Notes: generated by a model not told the origin, from the sequence alone. A stretch of DNA of 64,000 nt from Patulibacter sp040675535 (GCF_040675535.1 NZ_JBFAPC010000003.1:18063-82062); one strand, 5' to 3'; shown: positions 16,383 through 25,291, counted from the stretch's first letter. Program-made: numbers and translations.

Positions 16383-17584
16383 TGAGCGCCCCGAACGCCC
16401 CCGCCCCAGCGGCCCCCCGCAAGGTGCCCGCATGGGTCCTCGGCCTGGTCCCGCTCCTGCTGATCGCAGTCGCGCTCGGATCGTTCCTCGCCCTCGACGG
16501 GCCCGGCATCGGCGACCGCGTCGGCCCCCCGGTCGAGGAACTCGCTGTCGAGAAGACGAAGCTCGAGCCTGGCACGATCGACCTCACCGTTCGCAACGAC
16601 GGTCCCGATGCCGTGACGATCGCGCAGGCGCAGGTCAACGACGCGTTCGTCCAGTTCAGTGGGGCGGACCGCCCGATCGACCGCCTGACCACCGCGACCG
16701 TCCGGCTGCAGCAGCCGTGGGTCGAGGGCGAGGCGTACTCCGTCGTGCTGCTCACGTCGACCGGCGCGACGATCCCGCACGAGATCCCCGTCGCCGTGGC
16801 CACCCCGCAGAACGACACCGGCTTCTTCGGACTCATGGCCCTCCTGGGGATCTACGTCGGCGTGATCCCCGTAGCGCTCGGCATGCTCTGGCTTCCGTGG
16901 TTGCGCCGCGTCCCCCCTGCCTGGATGCGGGGGCTGATGGCCCTGACCATCGGGTTGCTGGTGTTCCTCGCGATCGACGCGACGCTCGAGGGCTTCGAGC
17001 TCGCCGACACGGGATCGCAAGCCTTCGGCGGACGGGCGCTGGTCCTCATCGGCGCGGTCTCCTCGTTCCTGTTGTTGACCGGCGTATCGGAGTACGTGCG
17101 AGGGCGCAAAGCGCGGGCCGAGTCGGACGGGGCATCGGGCGGGACGCTTGCGCTCCTGGTGGCTATCGGAATCGGACTGCACAACCTCGGAGAGGGCGTG
17201 GCGATCGGCGCCGCCTACGCGACCGGTGCCCTGGCGCTGGGCGCGTTCCTCGTCGTCGGATTCGCGCTGCACAACACCACGGAGGGGCTCGCCGTCGTCG
17301 CCCCGGTCGCCCGCGAGACGCCTTCCCTGCGTCGTCTCGCGCTCCTGGGCCTGATAGCCGGATTCCCCGCCGTGATCGGTGCGTGGATCGGGGCTGCCGC
17401 GTTCAACTCCAGCGTCGCAGCGTTCCTCTTCGGCTTCGGCGCCGGTGCCATCGTCCAGGTCATCGCACAGCTGGCCCCGTCGCTGCGCGACGACGAGGGG
17501 CGCACGCTGCACCCCGTCGCCGTGGGCGGGATGCTCGCCGGTCTGGTCCTGATGTTCGGGACCGGGCTGCTCGTCAGCGTCTGA
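16382..17584 (+). CDS. ZIP-family metal transporter with N-terminal cupredoxin-like extension
   Basis: 400-residue membrane protein. Residues 1-35 hold a first helix and residues about 50-145 a predicted beta-rich extracytoplasmic domain. The rest is a ZIP-like bundle with HNLGEGVAIG and HNTTEGLAVV, the paired metal-binding helices of ZIP proteins. ZIP transporters move Zn, Fe or Mn into the cytoplasm. The added extracytoplasmic domain and coupling to a copper oxidase (start shares a base with its stop) suggest oxidation-linked metal uptake or sensing. That link is inference. Confidence 0.85.
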   Translation: MSAPNAPAPAAPRKVPAWVLGLVPLLLIAVALGSFLALDGPGIGDRVGPPVEELAVEKTKLEPGTIDLTVRNDGPDAVTIAQAQVNDAFVQFSGADRPIDRLTTATVRLQQPWVEGEAYSVVLLTSTGATIPHEIPVAVATPQNDTGFFGLMALLGIYVGVIPVALGMLWLPWLRRVPPAWMRGLMALTIGLLVFLAIDATLEGFELADTGSQAFGGRALVLIGAVSSFLLLTGVSEYVRGRKARAESDGASGGTLALLVAIGIGLHNLGEGVAIGAAYATGALALGAFLVVGFALHNTTEGLAVVAPVARETPSLRRLALLGLIAGFPAVIGAWIGAAAFNSSVAAFLFGFGAGAIVQVIAQLAPSLRDDEGRTLHPVAVGGMLAGLVLMFGTGLLVSV

Positions 17585-17649
17585 CCAGGGGCGTCGGGGC
17601 CGCGGGCCGGACGGCCGCACCAGCGGGGACATCGAGCGAGCGGAGCCGG

Positions 17650-17681
17650 CGCCGCCGCGGGAGCGGGCTCCCGCGGCGGCG
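17650..17681. terminator. Strong 14-bp hairpin between convergent genes
   Basis: A perfect 14-bp stem CGCCGCCGCGGGAG / CTCCCGCGGCGGCG with a CGGG loop, lying between the convergent ZIP and ccmF genes. No T-tract follows, but high-GC actinobacteria often use such hairpins. It could act for both directions. Confidence 0.6.
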
Positions 17682-17870
17682 CGACGCAGCTCCGCTGCCC
17701 CTTGCCACCGCGTCGCATGGAGTGGGCACCGGCTCGCGCGCTCGACTACGCAGCGAGAACTCCCGATGTGGCCTTCGCCACCCGGTGTCCCTTCCTCGCC
17801 GCGCCCGGTCAGGGTAACAACGAGTACTACGGCCCGTAGGAGCATCGCGGGCGGTCCGCGGACGAGGGTG

Positions 17871-20066
17871 CTACTGGTCCTGGAGCTCGCGGGCGAGGCG
17901 CGCTCTGCCCAGCGCGCGTGCGCGGCGCACCTGGAGGTCCCCGGTAGGCCAGATCGCCAGCGAAGCACCGAGCGCCATAATCAGGCTGCCGATCCAGATC
18001 CACGTGACCAGCGGCGAGCTGATGACCTGGAACGTCACCGGCGACGGCCGTCGGCCATAGAAGGTGGCCAGGCTGATCGCCGCCTCCGCGCCGCGAGCGA
18101 ACGGCGCGTCAGCGCCCGCGAGCTGCTTGTCGAGCGCCTGGTAGACGTCGACGAGCGCATCGCCGTCGGGCTGCATCGCGACCCACAGGTCGCGCGTCAG
18201 GCCGGCGTCGAGGGCCACCTCGGTGGCCGCCTCGCCGTTGAAGTACCGGCCGACCGGCCCGTCGGCGGGGTTCGACGACGGGAAGAACTCGCGGGTCGGT
18301 CGGATCGTGCTGATCCGCCGACCGTCGCGGTAGACGCCGACCTTCGCACCGACGATGAGCTTCTCGATCCGCTGGTCGCGGAGGCGGTAGTCGCCGATCG
18401 CCGCCTCGTACCGCAGCGTGTAGTCGCCGACCGACAGCTCCTGACCGACGGTCGCCCGGGTGCGCTCCGTCTCCTTCAGCGCCGAGGACGCCGCGACGGC
18501 GAGGACCAGGACCGCGAAGCCCACGTGCACCAGATAGCCGCCGTACCGGCGCCGGTTGCGGCCGACCAGGCGGGGCAGGGCGACGGGATAGGACTCGCCG
18601 GTCGCGACCCGCCGCGACCGGACACCGCGGACGAGCTCCTGGCCGATGGAGCCCAAGACGAACCCTCCGAGAGCAAGGGCCGCCGCAACGTCGACGCGCG
18701 CACTCCCTCCCAGGAGCGACCCCACGAGCAGGACCGTCCCGGCAACGGCCAGCGGCGCGCGGAGCTGCCGCCAGAGGTGCCGCCGCGTCGTCCGGCGCCA
18801 CGCGAGCAGCGGGCCGAGCCCCATCAGTCCGACGAGCGTGAGCCCGAGGGGCCCGACCCACCAGCCCCAGGTCGAGGACGCCCACGGCCGCTGCTTGCCG
18901 GTCAGCACCTCGCTGATCAGCGGGAAGAACGTCCCCCAGAGGATCACCACGACGAGCAGGACCAGGACGACGTTCCCGAGCAGGAAGACGGCTTCTCGGG
19001 AGGTGAGCGAATCGATCCGGTGCTCCGAGCGCAAGGACTCCCGGCGCCAGGTGACCAGCGCGATCGACCCACCGGTCATGAGGACGAGGAGCCCGAGGAA
19101 CTGCGCTCCGACGGTCGAGTTCCCGAAGGCGTGGATGGAGGAGAGCACGCCCGAGCGGACGATGAACGTGCCCAGGATGCAGAGGATCCCGGTGGCGAGG
19201 ATCAGCGAGACGTTCCAGGTGCGGAGCATCCCCCGCTTCTCCTGGATCATCACGGAGTGGATGAAGGCGGTGCCGATGATCCACGGCATCAGCGACGCGT
19301 TCTCGACGGCGTCCCAGCCCCAGTAGCCGCCCCAGCCCAGCTCGGCGTAGGACCAGCGCGATCCCAGCACGATGCCGATGCCCAGGAGCAGCCAGGCGCC
19401 CAGCGCGTAGCGCCGGGTGTGGCGGATCCAGTCCGACCCGACGTGCCCCGCGGCCAGCGCGCCGACCGCGAACGCGAACGGCACCGCGAACAGCGTGTAG
19501 CCGCTGTAGAGCATCGGCGGGTGGATCATCATGCTCGGGTACTGCAGGAGCGGGTTCAGACCCTCCCCCTGCAGCGGCACCGGCGAGCTCAACCGGAACG
19601 GCGAGCTGTAGAAGACGAGCAGCAGCAGGAAGAACAGGCCCAGCCCGAGCAGGACGGCCTGCGCCCACGGCACCACATCGGCCATCCGGCGCCCGGCGAG
19701 CCGGACGACGAGCGAGCTCCACAGGCTCAGCAGCCAGACCCACAGCAGCAGCGAGCCCTCCTGCGAGCTCCAGGGCGCCGCCATCCGGTACCCCAGCGGC
19801 GTCGTCGACGACGAGTGGCTCGCGACGACGTCGAACGTCAGGTCGGTGCGGATGAACGCGATCTCGACGAGGACGAAGCACGCCGTCGTCAGCGCGGCGA
19901 CCACGTAGATCGCGCGGCGCCCGGAGCGGACCCACGCGGCGCCGTGACCGTTCAGTCCCCCGTCGGCGACGGCCTGCAGCTTCCGCGCACCGACGAGGCT
20001 CGCCACCGCGCCGTAGGCCGCGACGAGCAGTGCGAGGACGAGAAAGCCACGTCCGAGGAGGTCCAT
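17871..20066 (-). CDS. ccmF: Cytochrome c haem lyase subunit CcmF (copy 1)
   Basis: 731-residue integral membrane protein of the System I cytochrome c maturation complex, which attaches haem to apocytochrome c. The haem-handling WWD-type motif reads WGGYWGWDAVENASLMPW; conserved His residues lie in SMMIHPPMLYSGY and GTAFIHSVM. There are about 15 membrane helices and a large periplasmic domain near residues 540-680. ATG 20066 is 3 bp after the ctaG stop, so the two are co-transcribed. A close paralogue lies at 49839-52064 next to ccmE, whereas this copy sits alone with ctaG. Confidence 0.93.
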   Translation of the reverse strand: MDLLGRGFLVLALLVAAYGAVASLVGARKLQAVADGGLNGHGAAWVRSGRRAIYVVAALTTACFVLVEIAFIRTDLTFDVVASHSSSTTPLGYRMAAPWSSQEGSLLLWVWLLSLWSSLVVRLAGRRMADVVPWAQAVLLGLGLFFLLLLVFYSSPFRLSSPVPLQGEGLNPLLQYPSMMIHPPMLYSGYTLFAVPFAFAVGALAAGHVGSDWIRHTRRYALGAWLLLGIGIVLGSRWSYAELGWGGYWGWDAVENASLMPWIIGTAFIHSVMIQEKRGMLRTWNVSLILATGILCILGTFIVRSGVLSSIHAFGNSTVGAQFLGLLVLMTGGSIALVTWRRESLRSEHRIDSLTSREAVFLLGNVVLVLLVVVILWGTFFPLISEVLTGKQRPWASSTWGWWVGPLGLTLVGLMGLGPLLAWRRTTRRHLWRQLRAPLAVAGTVLLVGSLLGGSARVDVAAALALGGFVLGSIGQELVRGVRSRRVATGESYPVALPRLVGRNRRRYGGYLVHVGFAVLVLAVAASSALKETERTRATVGQELSVGDYTLRYEAAIGDYRLRDQRIEKLIVGAKVGVYRDGRRISTIRPTREFFPSSNPADGPVGRYFNGEAATEVALDAGLTRDLWVAMQPDGDALVDVYQALDKQLAGADAPFARGAEAAISLATFYGRRPSPVTFQVISSPLVTWIWIGSLIMALGASLAIWPTGDLQVRRARALGRARLARELQDQ

Positions 20067-20069
20067 ACC

Positions 20070-20891
20070 TCAGTCCTGTCGGCCTTGAAGGTCCATCAGG
20101 CGTTCTTCACGGAGCGCTTGCTGCTCGGATTCGCGCAGACCGCGGATGAAGAGGACCCCGAACGCGACGCCCATGATCAGCACCTGCTCGGTGGCCATCA
20201 GTGCTCCGGCCATGCCCTGGTCGGCGATGGCGGAGAGGCCCCAGTAGGTCGGCTGGTCGGCGTAGAAGTCGTAGAGCGCCTTCGGGGCGAAGGTGAGCGC
20301 CATGCCCAGGAGGCCGACGGTCACCTTCGTGACGCCCATGTAGGCCATCGGGGCCATCGCCGTCATGCGGTCCCGGCCGGGGATCGGGCGGAGGAGATGC
20401 CACCAGTACAGAAGCCCGATCGCGGTGAAGGTCATGTGCTCCAGCAGGTGGACGGTGGGCGAGCGCGACGCGGCGTTGTAGAGGGCGGGGACGTGCCAGA
20501 TCCACATCCCGAGGGTGTAGGCGGCGAGGCCGAACCAGGGCGAGGCGAGGAAGCCGATCCGTCGCTCGATCCAGAGGATGCGGCGCGTGATCGGTCGCAT
20601 CAGCACGCGGTTGAGCCCGAACAGCAGCAGCAGCGGGAAGACGTCCAGCAGCAGCAGGTGCTGGACCATGTGCATGACGAGCAGGTAGTCGCCGAGCTCG
20701 TCGATCGGGTTGCCCTGCGCGACGATCAGCGTCAACCCGCCGGAGGCGAACGAGACCAGTCGCCACACCGGTGCGTGAGCGCGGTCGGGCGAGCGACGCA
20801 CCGTCACCCACCGCCTCAGGTAGACGGCGATCAGGACGCTCGCCAGGAGCGACGGTGCGAGCTCGGGGCCCCAGACGATCGGTGGCGACAC
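20070..20891 (-). CDS. ctaG: CtaG-type cytochrome c oxidase assembly protein
   Basis: 273-residue, roughly seven-helix protein of the caa3_CtaG family, which helps insert copper or assemble caa3-type oxidase in Gram-positives. The His-rich helix VMHMVQHLLLLDVFP and MWIWHVPALYNAA with HLLEHMTF carry the conserved His/Met residues that could bind copper. Start is GTG at 20891. The divergent glycosyltransferase gene shares a 58-bp control region with a perfect CTCCTAC-N5-GTAGGAG palindrome. It precedes ccmF in a two-gene operon. Confidence 0.88.
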   Translation of the reverse strand: MSPPIVWGPELAPSLLASVLIAVYLRRWVTVRRSPDRAHAPVWRLVSFASGGLTLIVAQGNPIDELGDYLLVMHMVQHLLLLDVFPLLLLFGLNRVLMRPITRRILWIERRIGFLASPWFGLAAYTLGMWIWHVPALYNAASRSPTVHLLEHMTFTAIGLLYWWHLLRPIPGRDRMTAMAPMAYMGVTKVTVGLLGMALTFAPKALYDFYADQPTYWGLSAIADQGMAGALMATEQVLIMGVAFGVLFIRGLRESEQQALREERLMDLQGRQD

Positions 20892-20914
20892 GATGCGACA
20901 GTCTGCCAGCTGCT

Positions 20915-20929
20915 CCTACATTTCGTAGG
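20915..20929. promoter_or_regulatory. BlaI-type TACA palindrome, ctaG/glycosyltransferase
   Basis: CCTACATTTCGTAGG, the best palindrome of the series; with flanks it is CTCCTAC-N5-GTAGGAG. It lies in the -35 zone of a TAGTTT -10 box (20938-20943), which is six bases from the glycosyltransferase ATG, and upstream of ctaG on the other strand. The position suits repression of both genes. Confidence 0.7.
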
Positions 20930-20949
20930 AGTGCCGCTAGTTTCGTCGG

Positions 20950-22770
20950 ATGCGCGTTTCAGCGATCTGGGCAGAAGACCGACGGCGGTGGCACGTGGCG
21001 CTGGCGCTCGTCACGCTCGCGGGTCTCGGTCTTCGCCTCTGGGGCATCGGGTGGGGACTGCCGTTCGCCTACAACCTCGACGAGCGGGCGCACTTCGTCC
21101 CCAGGGCGGTCGGCTTCTTCCAGAACGGGTCGCTCGACCCCGACTACCAGCTCAACCCCGCGGGCCTGATGCAGTGGATCGCGGGGGCGCTCTGGCTGTT
21201 TCGCGGCGGGCGGGACGGGGTCGTCGACGGGTGGGCGACGGACCCGGGCTCGATCTGGATCACCGCGCGGGTGGCATCCGCGGTGCTCTCCACGTCGGCG
21301 ATCGTGGTGCTGTACGCCGCCGGGGCGCGGATGTTCGACCGACGGACCGGCCTGGTGGCGGCGGCGCTGCTGGCGTTCTCGTTCCTTCCGGCGCACTACG
21401 GGAAGCTGGCGCTCAACGATGCACCGTCGTTGGCGCCGAGTGCTCTGGCGTTGTTCGCGATCGCTGGGATCGTCCGCTTCGGTCGCCGCCGCGACTACCT
21501 CCTGGCCGGCGCCGCCCTTGGACTGGCGGTGGGGTTCAAGTACAACGCCGCGTTCCTCGGCCTGCCGCTGCTGACCGCGGTGGGCATGCACGCCGCCGGC
21601 GGTCTGCGGGCGGACGGTGACCAACACCCGCCGCCCGGCGCTGGGCGGCTGCCGAACTGGCGTGCGGCCGCGGTCGGCCTGCTCATCGTGGCGGCCTCGG
21701 CCTTCGTGGCGTTCTTCGCCATGGACCCCTACGCGGTGCTGCGCCCGGGGTTCTTCCGCAGCGAGCTCGAGCATCTCTCGGACTACACCGCCGGGGGTCT
21801 GCTGCTCGGGGAGACGGAGCGGTCGGGGTATCGCTACTACGCGTGGGCGCTTCTCTGGGGCTTCGGCGTCGTCCCGGCGCTGCTCCTGGCGATCGGCGTC
21901 GCCCGGGGAGCATGCCGGCACCGGTGGCAGGCGTTGTTGCTCGTGCCCGCACCCGTGGTGTTCGTCGCGCTCATCGGATCGCAGGGCCGGTACTTCGCCC
22001 GGTACGAGCTGCCGATCTATCCGCTGCTCGCGCTCCTGGCGGCCTCGGGAGGGGTCTGGGTCCTGGAGTTCCTCCTCGCCCGCCTGCGGATCGCCGGCCG
22101 GGCGCGCCTCGCCGCCGGAGCCGTCCTGACCGCCGCGGCGTTCGCGCAGGGCATCGTCCTGATCGCGCACAGCAACGTCGTGCTGTCCCGGCCCGACACC
22201 CGCACCACCGCGCGGGAATGGATGGTGCGCAACATCCCGGCGGGGACGCCGATCGTGGTCGAGCCCATGGTGCCCCGCGAGTGGTACGCCGACGGCGCGT
22301 CCCTGCGGAGCGCATCCTCCCGAGCCGAGTACCGGTGGCCGCGCCTGACGCGGACCGGCGCCGACAAACGACGCCTCGCGCGGGCCCATCCTCGCCTAGC
22401 CAGCCGGATCGGACGCGCGGCGGACTTCGCCAACCACGGCTTCACGCTCTTCCCAGGGATGCTCGACTTCTACCGCGAGAACGGTGCGTGCTGGGTGATC
22501 TCCGGGTCGATGCAGAGCGGACGGGTCCAGAACAACCCTGCCCGGGTCCCCGATGCCGTGCGCTACTACCGCGCCCTCGAGCGCCAGGCCGTCCTGCGCT
22601 TCTCGATCTCGCCGTTCGACGGGCCCGAAGCGAAGGACTACTTCCAGTACGACAAGGCGTTCAACTTCGTGCAGCTGCGCTACCGGCTTCCCGGGCCATC
22701 CGTGCGGGTCTACCGCCTGAAGGACTGCTCTCCCGGCGTCGATACGCAGCGCATCCGAAGGGCTGGGTGA
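20950..22770 (+). CDS. ArnT/PMT-like membrane glycosyltransferase
   Basis: 606-residue GT-C fold protein using lipid-linked sugars at the outer face of the membrane. The catalytic acidic pair is D44-E45 in YNLDERAHF, in the first extracytoplasmic loop as in PMT_2/ArnT enzymes. Ten or more membrane helices follow, then a C-terminal extracytoplasmic domain from about residue 420. The acceptor is unknown. ATG 20950 is six bases after a TAGTTT -10, so it is probably leaderless. It shares an operator-like palindrome with ctaG. Confidence 0.82.
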   Translation: MRVSAIWAEDRRRWHVALALVTLAGLGLRLWGIGWGLPFAYNLDERAHFVPRAVGFFQNGSLDPDYQLNPAGLMQWIAGALWLFRGGRDGVVDGWATDPGSIWITARVASAVLSTSAIVVLYAAGARMFDRRTGLVAAALLAFSFLPAHYGKLALNDAPSLAPSALALFAIAGIVRFGRRRDYLLAGAALGLAVGFKYNAAFLGLPLLTAVGMHAAGGLRADGDQHPPPGAGRLPNWRAAAVGLLIVAASAFVAFFAMDPYAVLRPGFFRSELEHLSDYTAGGLLLGETERSGYRYYAWALLWGFGVVPALLLAIGVARGACRHRWQALLLVPAPVVFVALIGSQGRYFARYELPIYPLLALLAASGGVWVLEFLLARLRIAGRARLAAGAVLTAAAFAQGIVLIAHSNVVLSRPDTRTTAREWMVRNIPAGTPIVVEPMVPREWYADGASLRSASSRAEYRWPRLTRTGADKRRLARAHPRLASRIGRAADFANHGFTLFPGMLDFYRENGACWVISGSMQSGRVQNNPARVPDAVRYYRALERQAVLRFSISPFDGPEAKDYFQYDKAFNFVQLRYRLPGPSVRVYRLKDCSPGVDTQRIRRAG

Positions 22771-22992
22771 CGAAGTACTCCCTCGTCTGGCGGCGCGCGT
22801 CGGCCGGACAGACCGGGGGCGTGGAGGTCGAGATGGTGCGTCGGCGGGACGCGCCCTGGCGGAACAGGTCCGTCGAGTCCGCCTCTGAACGTACGACCGT
22901 TGTCCAGGCGAGGGAGTCTGCGGCGATCGCGGCCGATGACCGGGCGGGGCCCGGCCGAGGGCTCCCTCGTCGCGAACCCGGAGGTCACCACG

Positions 22993-23421
22993 ATGTCGAA
23001 GAAGCTCATGGCCATGCTCGCCGTCGTCGTTCTCGGCGCGGGATTCGTCTACAAGACGGTGCTCGCCGCCCCGACCGAGGCCGGTGCCGAACCGAAGCTC
23101 CAGGGCGTCGTCTACGTCCTGCCCAAGGAGTTCCTCGTCAACCTCTCCGACGGGCGCTACGCCAAGTTCTCCGTCGCCGTCGTTCTTCCCGAGACGCCAG
23201 AGGCCCACGGCGAGGAGACACCTCCCGAAGGCTACGGTCCGCTCGCCGAGGAAGCGGTCATCAGAACCGTCGTCGTCGATGTCGTCGGCGCCTCGACCGG
23301 CGACGCCCTGACGACGGCCAAGGGTCGGTCGGCCGTTCGACGTCGGATCCTCCGACGCATAGAGCGGGAGACCGACGCGGAAGCGAAGGACGTGCTCTTT
23401 CCCGACATCACCGTGCAGTGA
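22993..23421 (+). CDS. FliL-like membrane protein
   Basis: 142-residue single-pass protein: one N-terminal helix (KKLMAMLAVVVLGAGFVYKT) and an extracytoplasmic domain whose start (YVLPKEFLVNLSDGRYAKFSVAV) and end (VRRRILRRIERE, then VLFPDITVQ) match FliL. FliL binds the flagellar basal body or stator. No other flagellar gene is nearby, so it may be a displaced flagellar gene or a FliL-like protein with another role. A good GGAGGT Shine-Dalgarno (22980-22985) fixes the ATG at 22993. Confidence 0.78.
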   Translation: MSKKLMAMLAVVVLGAGFVYKTVLAAPTEAGAEPKLQGVVYVLPKEFLVNLSDGRYAKFSVAVVLPETPEAHGEETPPEGYGPLAEEAVIRTVVVDVVGASTGDALTTAKGRSAVRRRILRRIERETDAEAKDVLFPDITVQ

Positions 23422-23492
23422 CGTCGTCGGACGCACGCTCGATGGACCGAGGTGCGATCTGTCGATCGTTGAGCGCGCCATCCTGACGAAGT

Positions 23493-23507
23493 CCGACGAT
23501 GGGTAGG
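23493..23507. promoter_or_regulatory. TACA-type palindrome upstream of the riboswitch
   Basis: CCGACGATGGGTAGG, one base off the CCTAC left arm with a perfect GTAGG right arm. It is the mirror form of the site at 30197. It lies about 35 bp before the riboswitch, in the likely promoter of the M23 gene, so wall-hydrolase transcription may be under the same control as the other sites. Confidence 0.45.
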
Positions 23508-23540
23508 AGAATCGACCGGATTCCTGGTACCTTTCGGCAC

Positions 23541-23658
23541 GCCGAGTCCCCGGGAGCCGTCCCCGGGGAGCGGGGGACCCAGGTGTTTTGGGGCTTGTCC
23601 ACGACCTTTGTGGAGGCGCGACTCTTTCAGCGCCAGCCCGTCAGCTAACCCCGTAGGC
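23541..23658 (+). promoter_or_regulatory. c-di-AMP (ydaO/yuaA-type) riboswitch
   Basis: The leader contains the conserved segments of the ydaO class in order: GCCGAGTCC near 23541, GGGGGACCCA (about 23572-23581), TTGGGGCTTG, and the 3' block CAGCCCGTCAGCTAACC followed by CGTAGGC. It lies directly upstream of a secreted M23 wall protein. In actinobacteria this riboswitch class precedes wall hydrolases such as rpf and M23/NlpC genes and turns expression down when c-di-AMP is high. Confidence 0.85.
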
Positions 23659-23678
23659 CGACGAGAGAGCTGCTCCAC

Positions 23679-24545
23679 ATGTCATCACGCCCGGCGCGCC
23701 GCGCCGCCCTCATCAGCGCCCTGGCCTTGCTGGCCTGCGGGGGACCCATCACGCAGGCTGCCTCCGCAGCCGGCGTCCCGGGTGGGGGCGGAACCCCGGC
23801 CCCGACCGCGACGACCCCAGCGACTGCCGCCGCCCCCGCCCCTGCACCTCCGACGGTGTCGGAGACGCAGACGGTGAAACTGACGCGCTCGCAGGTGAAG
23901 AGCGTCCAGCGGCGGGCCCGCGTCCGGGCCGACGGGGCGATCGGCAGCAGGACGCGTGCTGCGCTCAAGAGGTACCAGGCGAAGAAGCGGCTGGTCCGCA
24001 CCGGGCGACCGAACCTCCAGACGCTGAAGGCCATGAAGCTCGCGTTCGCGAAGAAGGTCGAGCAGCAGCTGGTCGCGCGCCAGCGCACTGCGGCACCGCT
24101 GGCCGGAGCCGTTCCCGGATTCGTCTTCCCGATCCAAGGCTCGTGGTCCTTCGGGGGTTCGGCCACGGCGTTCGGTGACCGGGGAGGCGCGCACGAAGGC
24201 GTCGACCTCCTCTCCGCCTGCGGGACGCCGGTCGTCGCCGCCTCCAGCGGGACGGTGAAGGCCAACGCGGATCAGTCCGCCGCCGGCAATTACCTCGTGC
24301 TCACCGACACGCCTTCGGGCGAGGACCAGGCGTACATGCACCTGCAGTCCGCCTCCCCGCTGCGGCCCGGCACTCGCGTCGAGGCGGGCTCGCCGATCGG
24401 CGCAGTCGGCGACACGGGCAACGCGACGGCCTGCCTCCTGCACTTCGAGCTCTGGGGCGCTCCGGGGTGGCAGGACGGCAAGCCGCGCGACCCGAGCGGC
24501 GACCTCGAGTCGTGGGGCGGGACCCCCACGCCCGCCGCCCGCTGA
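23679..24545 (+). CDS. Secreted M23-type wall protein with peptidoglycan-binding domain
   Basis: 288-residue protein with a signal peptide (about 1-31), a Pro/Thr linker, a peptidoglycan-binding domain (about 66-120, including VRADGAIGSRTRAALKRYQ) and an M23 endopeptidase domain (about 150-270). Zinc ligands H172 and D176 (AHEGVDL) and H255 are present, and H221 is in YMHLQS. However the family HxH motif reads L253-L254-H255 (CLLHFELW), so the usual first, catalytic His is Leu. It may be a regulator or binder rather than an active hydrolase, like EnvC. A c-di-AMP riboswitch controls it. Confidence 0.88.
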   Translation: MSSRPARRAALISALALLACGGPITQAASAAGVPGGGGTPAPTATTPATAAAPAPAPPTVSETQTVKLTRSQVKSVQRRARVRADGAIGSRTRAALKRYQAKKRLVRTGRPNLQTLKAMKLAFAKKVEQQLVARQRTAAPLAGAVPGFVFPIQGSWSFGGSATAFGDRGGAHEGVDLLSACGTPVVAASSGTVKANADQSAAGNYLVLTDTPSGEDQAYMHLQSASPLRPGTRVEAGSPIGAVGDTGNATACLLHFELWGAPGWQDGKPRDPSGDLESWGGTPTPAAR

Positions 24546-24919
24546 CCCCCGACCGCCTCGCGTCGGCCAGGCGCTCTTCCTAAGCTAAGGCGTCCCGAAC
24601 GTTCCGGCGGCTGCGCGCGACGAGATCCACATCCCGGAGCGGCGGAGCCACCCCACGGACGGACGACTCGGGGCTCCGCACCCTTCGCTCCAGATCGCCC
24701 CGCACGGGATCGGGGTCTCGTTCGCGTGCCCACGCACTCGGTCGATCGACGGAGTCGGTAGGCGCTCGACATCGGCACGTTCCGGCGCTTCGACATCATT
24801 CCTACACCATGTAGGACTTTCGCTACGATGCGGACCTGCAGATCGCGCCGATGCCCCGCCCAGACGCCCCAGCCCCAATGCACATCGGACTGCACCGGCC
24901 CCTCCGCCGGCGGCACCCG
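24546..24919. other. Intergenic stretch with an orphan TACA palindrome
   Basis: 374 bp between the M23 gene and the convergent CzrA-like regulator. It has no gene I can support. It does contain a perfect palindrome (24801-24815) and, nine bases further, a TACGAT -10-like box, i.e. a promoter-like unit firing rightwards. What it would transcribe is unclear: a 58-codon frame from 24828 runs antisense into the regulator gene and is not convincing. Confidence 0.4.
24801..24815. promoter_or_regulatory. Orphan BlaI-type TACA palindrome
   Basis: CCTACACCATGTAGG, a perfect TACA-N3-TGTA core, but with no obvious gene start within 150 bp on either strand. A TACGAT box follows at 24824-24829. It could drive a small RNA or an antisense transcript over the CzrA-like gene. 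Confidence 0.55.
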
Positions 24920-25291
24920 TCAGCTTCGGTGGCCGGCGCGTGCGTGCTCGACGTGGTCGCGAGCCAGACCCAGCAGGCCGCTGACGTGGTCGTCGTCGAG
25001 GCTGTAGAGCACGCTGCGCCCGACCTTCCGCCGCTTCACGACGTGCGCGGTGCGGAGGAGGCGCAGCGCGTGCGAGCACGCGGTCTCCGACAGGCCCGCG
25101 GCCTCCGCCAGACCGCCGACGTGCATCTCCGGCGTCTCCATCAAGGCCAGGATCACCCGCAGGCGACCCGGGTCCGCGAGCACGCGAAAGGTCTCCGCGA
25201 GCTCATCGACCTCACCGTCCCGCCACGGCACTCCGGCCTGCACCGGCGCACCGGACGATGCCGCCGCGACGCGACTGTCTGGTCCGCTCAC
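24920..25291 (-). CDS. CzrA/SmtB-like zinc-sensing repressor
   Basis: 123-residue ArsR/SmtB protein. It lacks the Cys motif of arsenic and cadmium sensors. Instead the last helix reads DDDHVSGLLGLARDHVEH, which matches the D-x-H-x10-H-x2-H zinc site of CzrA/NmtR on the dimer helix. HTH: AAGLSETACSHALRLLRTA. I chose GTG 25291: a TACGCT -10 box ends seven bases upstream (leaderless); a GTG at 25327 is also in frame. It is divergent from a zinc CDF exporter with repeats between them, so it is probably its repressor. Confidence 0.85.
   Translation of the reverse strand: MSGPDSRVAAASSGAPVQAGVPWRDGEVDELAETFRVLADPGRLRVILALMETPEMHVGGLAEAAGLSETACSHALRLLRTAHVVKRRKVGRSVLYSLDDDHVSGLLGLARDHVEHARAGHRS

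Noticed and set aside
17766..21620. 1284-residue plus-strand open frame
   Set aside because: It lies antisense to ccmF and ctaG and is rich in Arg, Asp, Glu and Gln without any domain; a GC-bias shadow.
24585..24800. Possible minus-strand small genes downstream of the orphan palindrome
   Set aside because: The candidate frames (starting MMSKRRNV, or at a GTG inside) have no Shine-Dalgarno, no -10 at the right distance and no recognisable motif.
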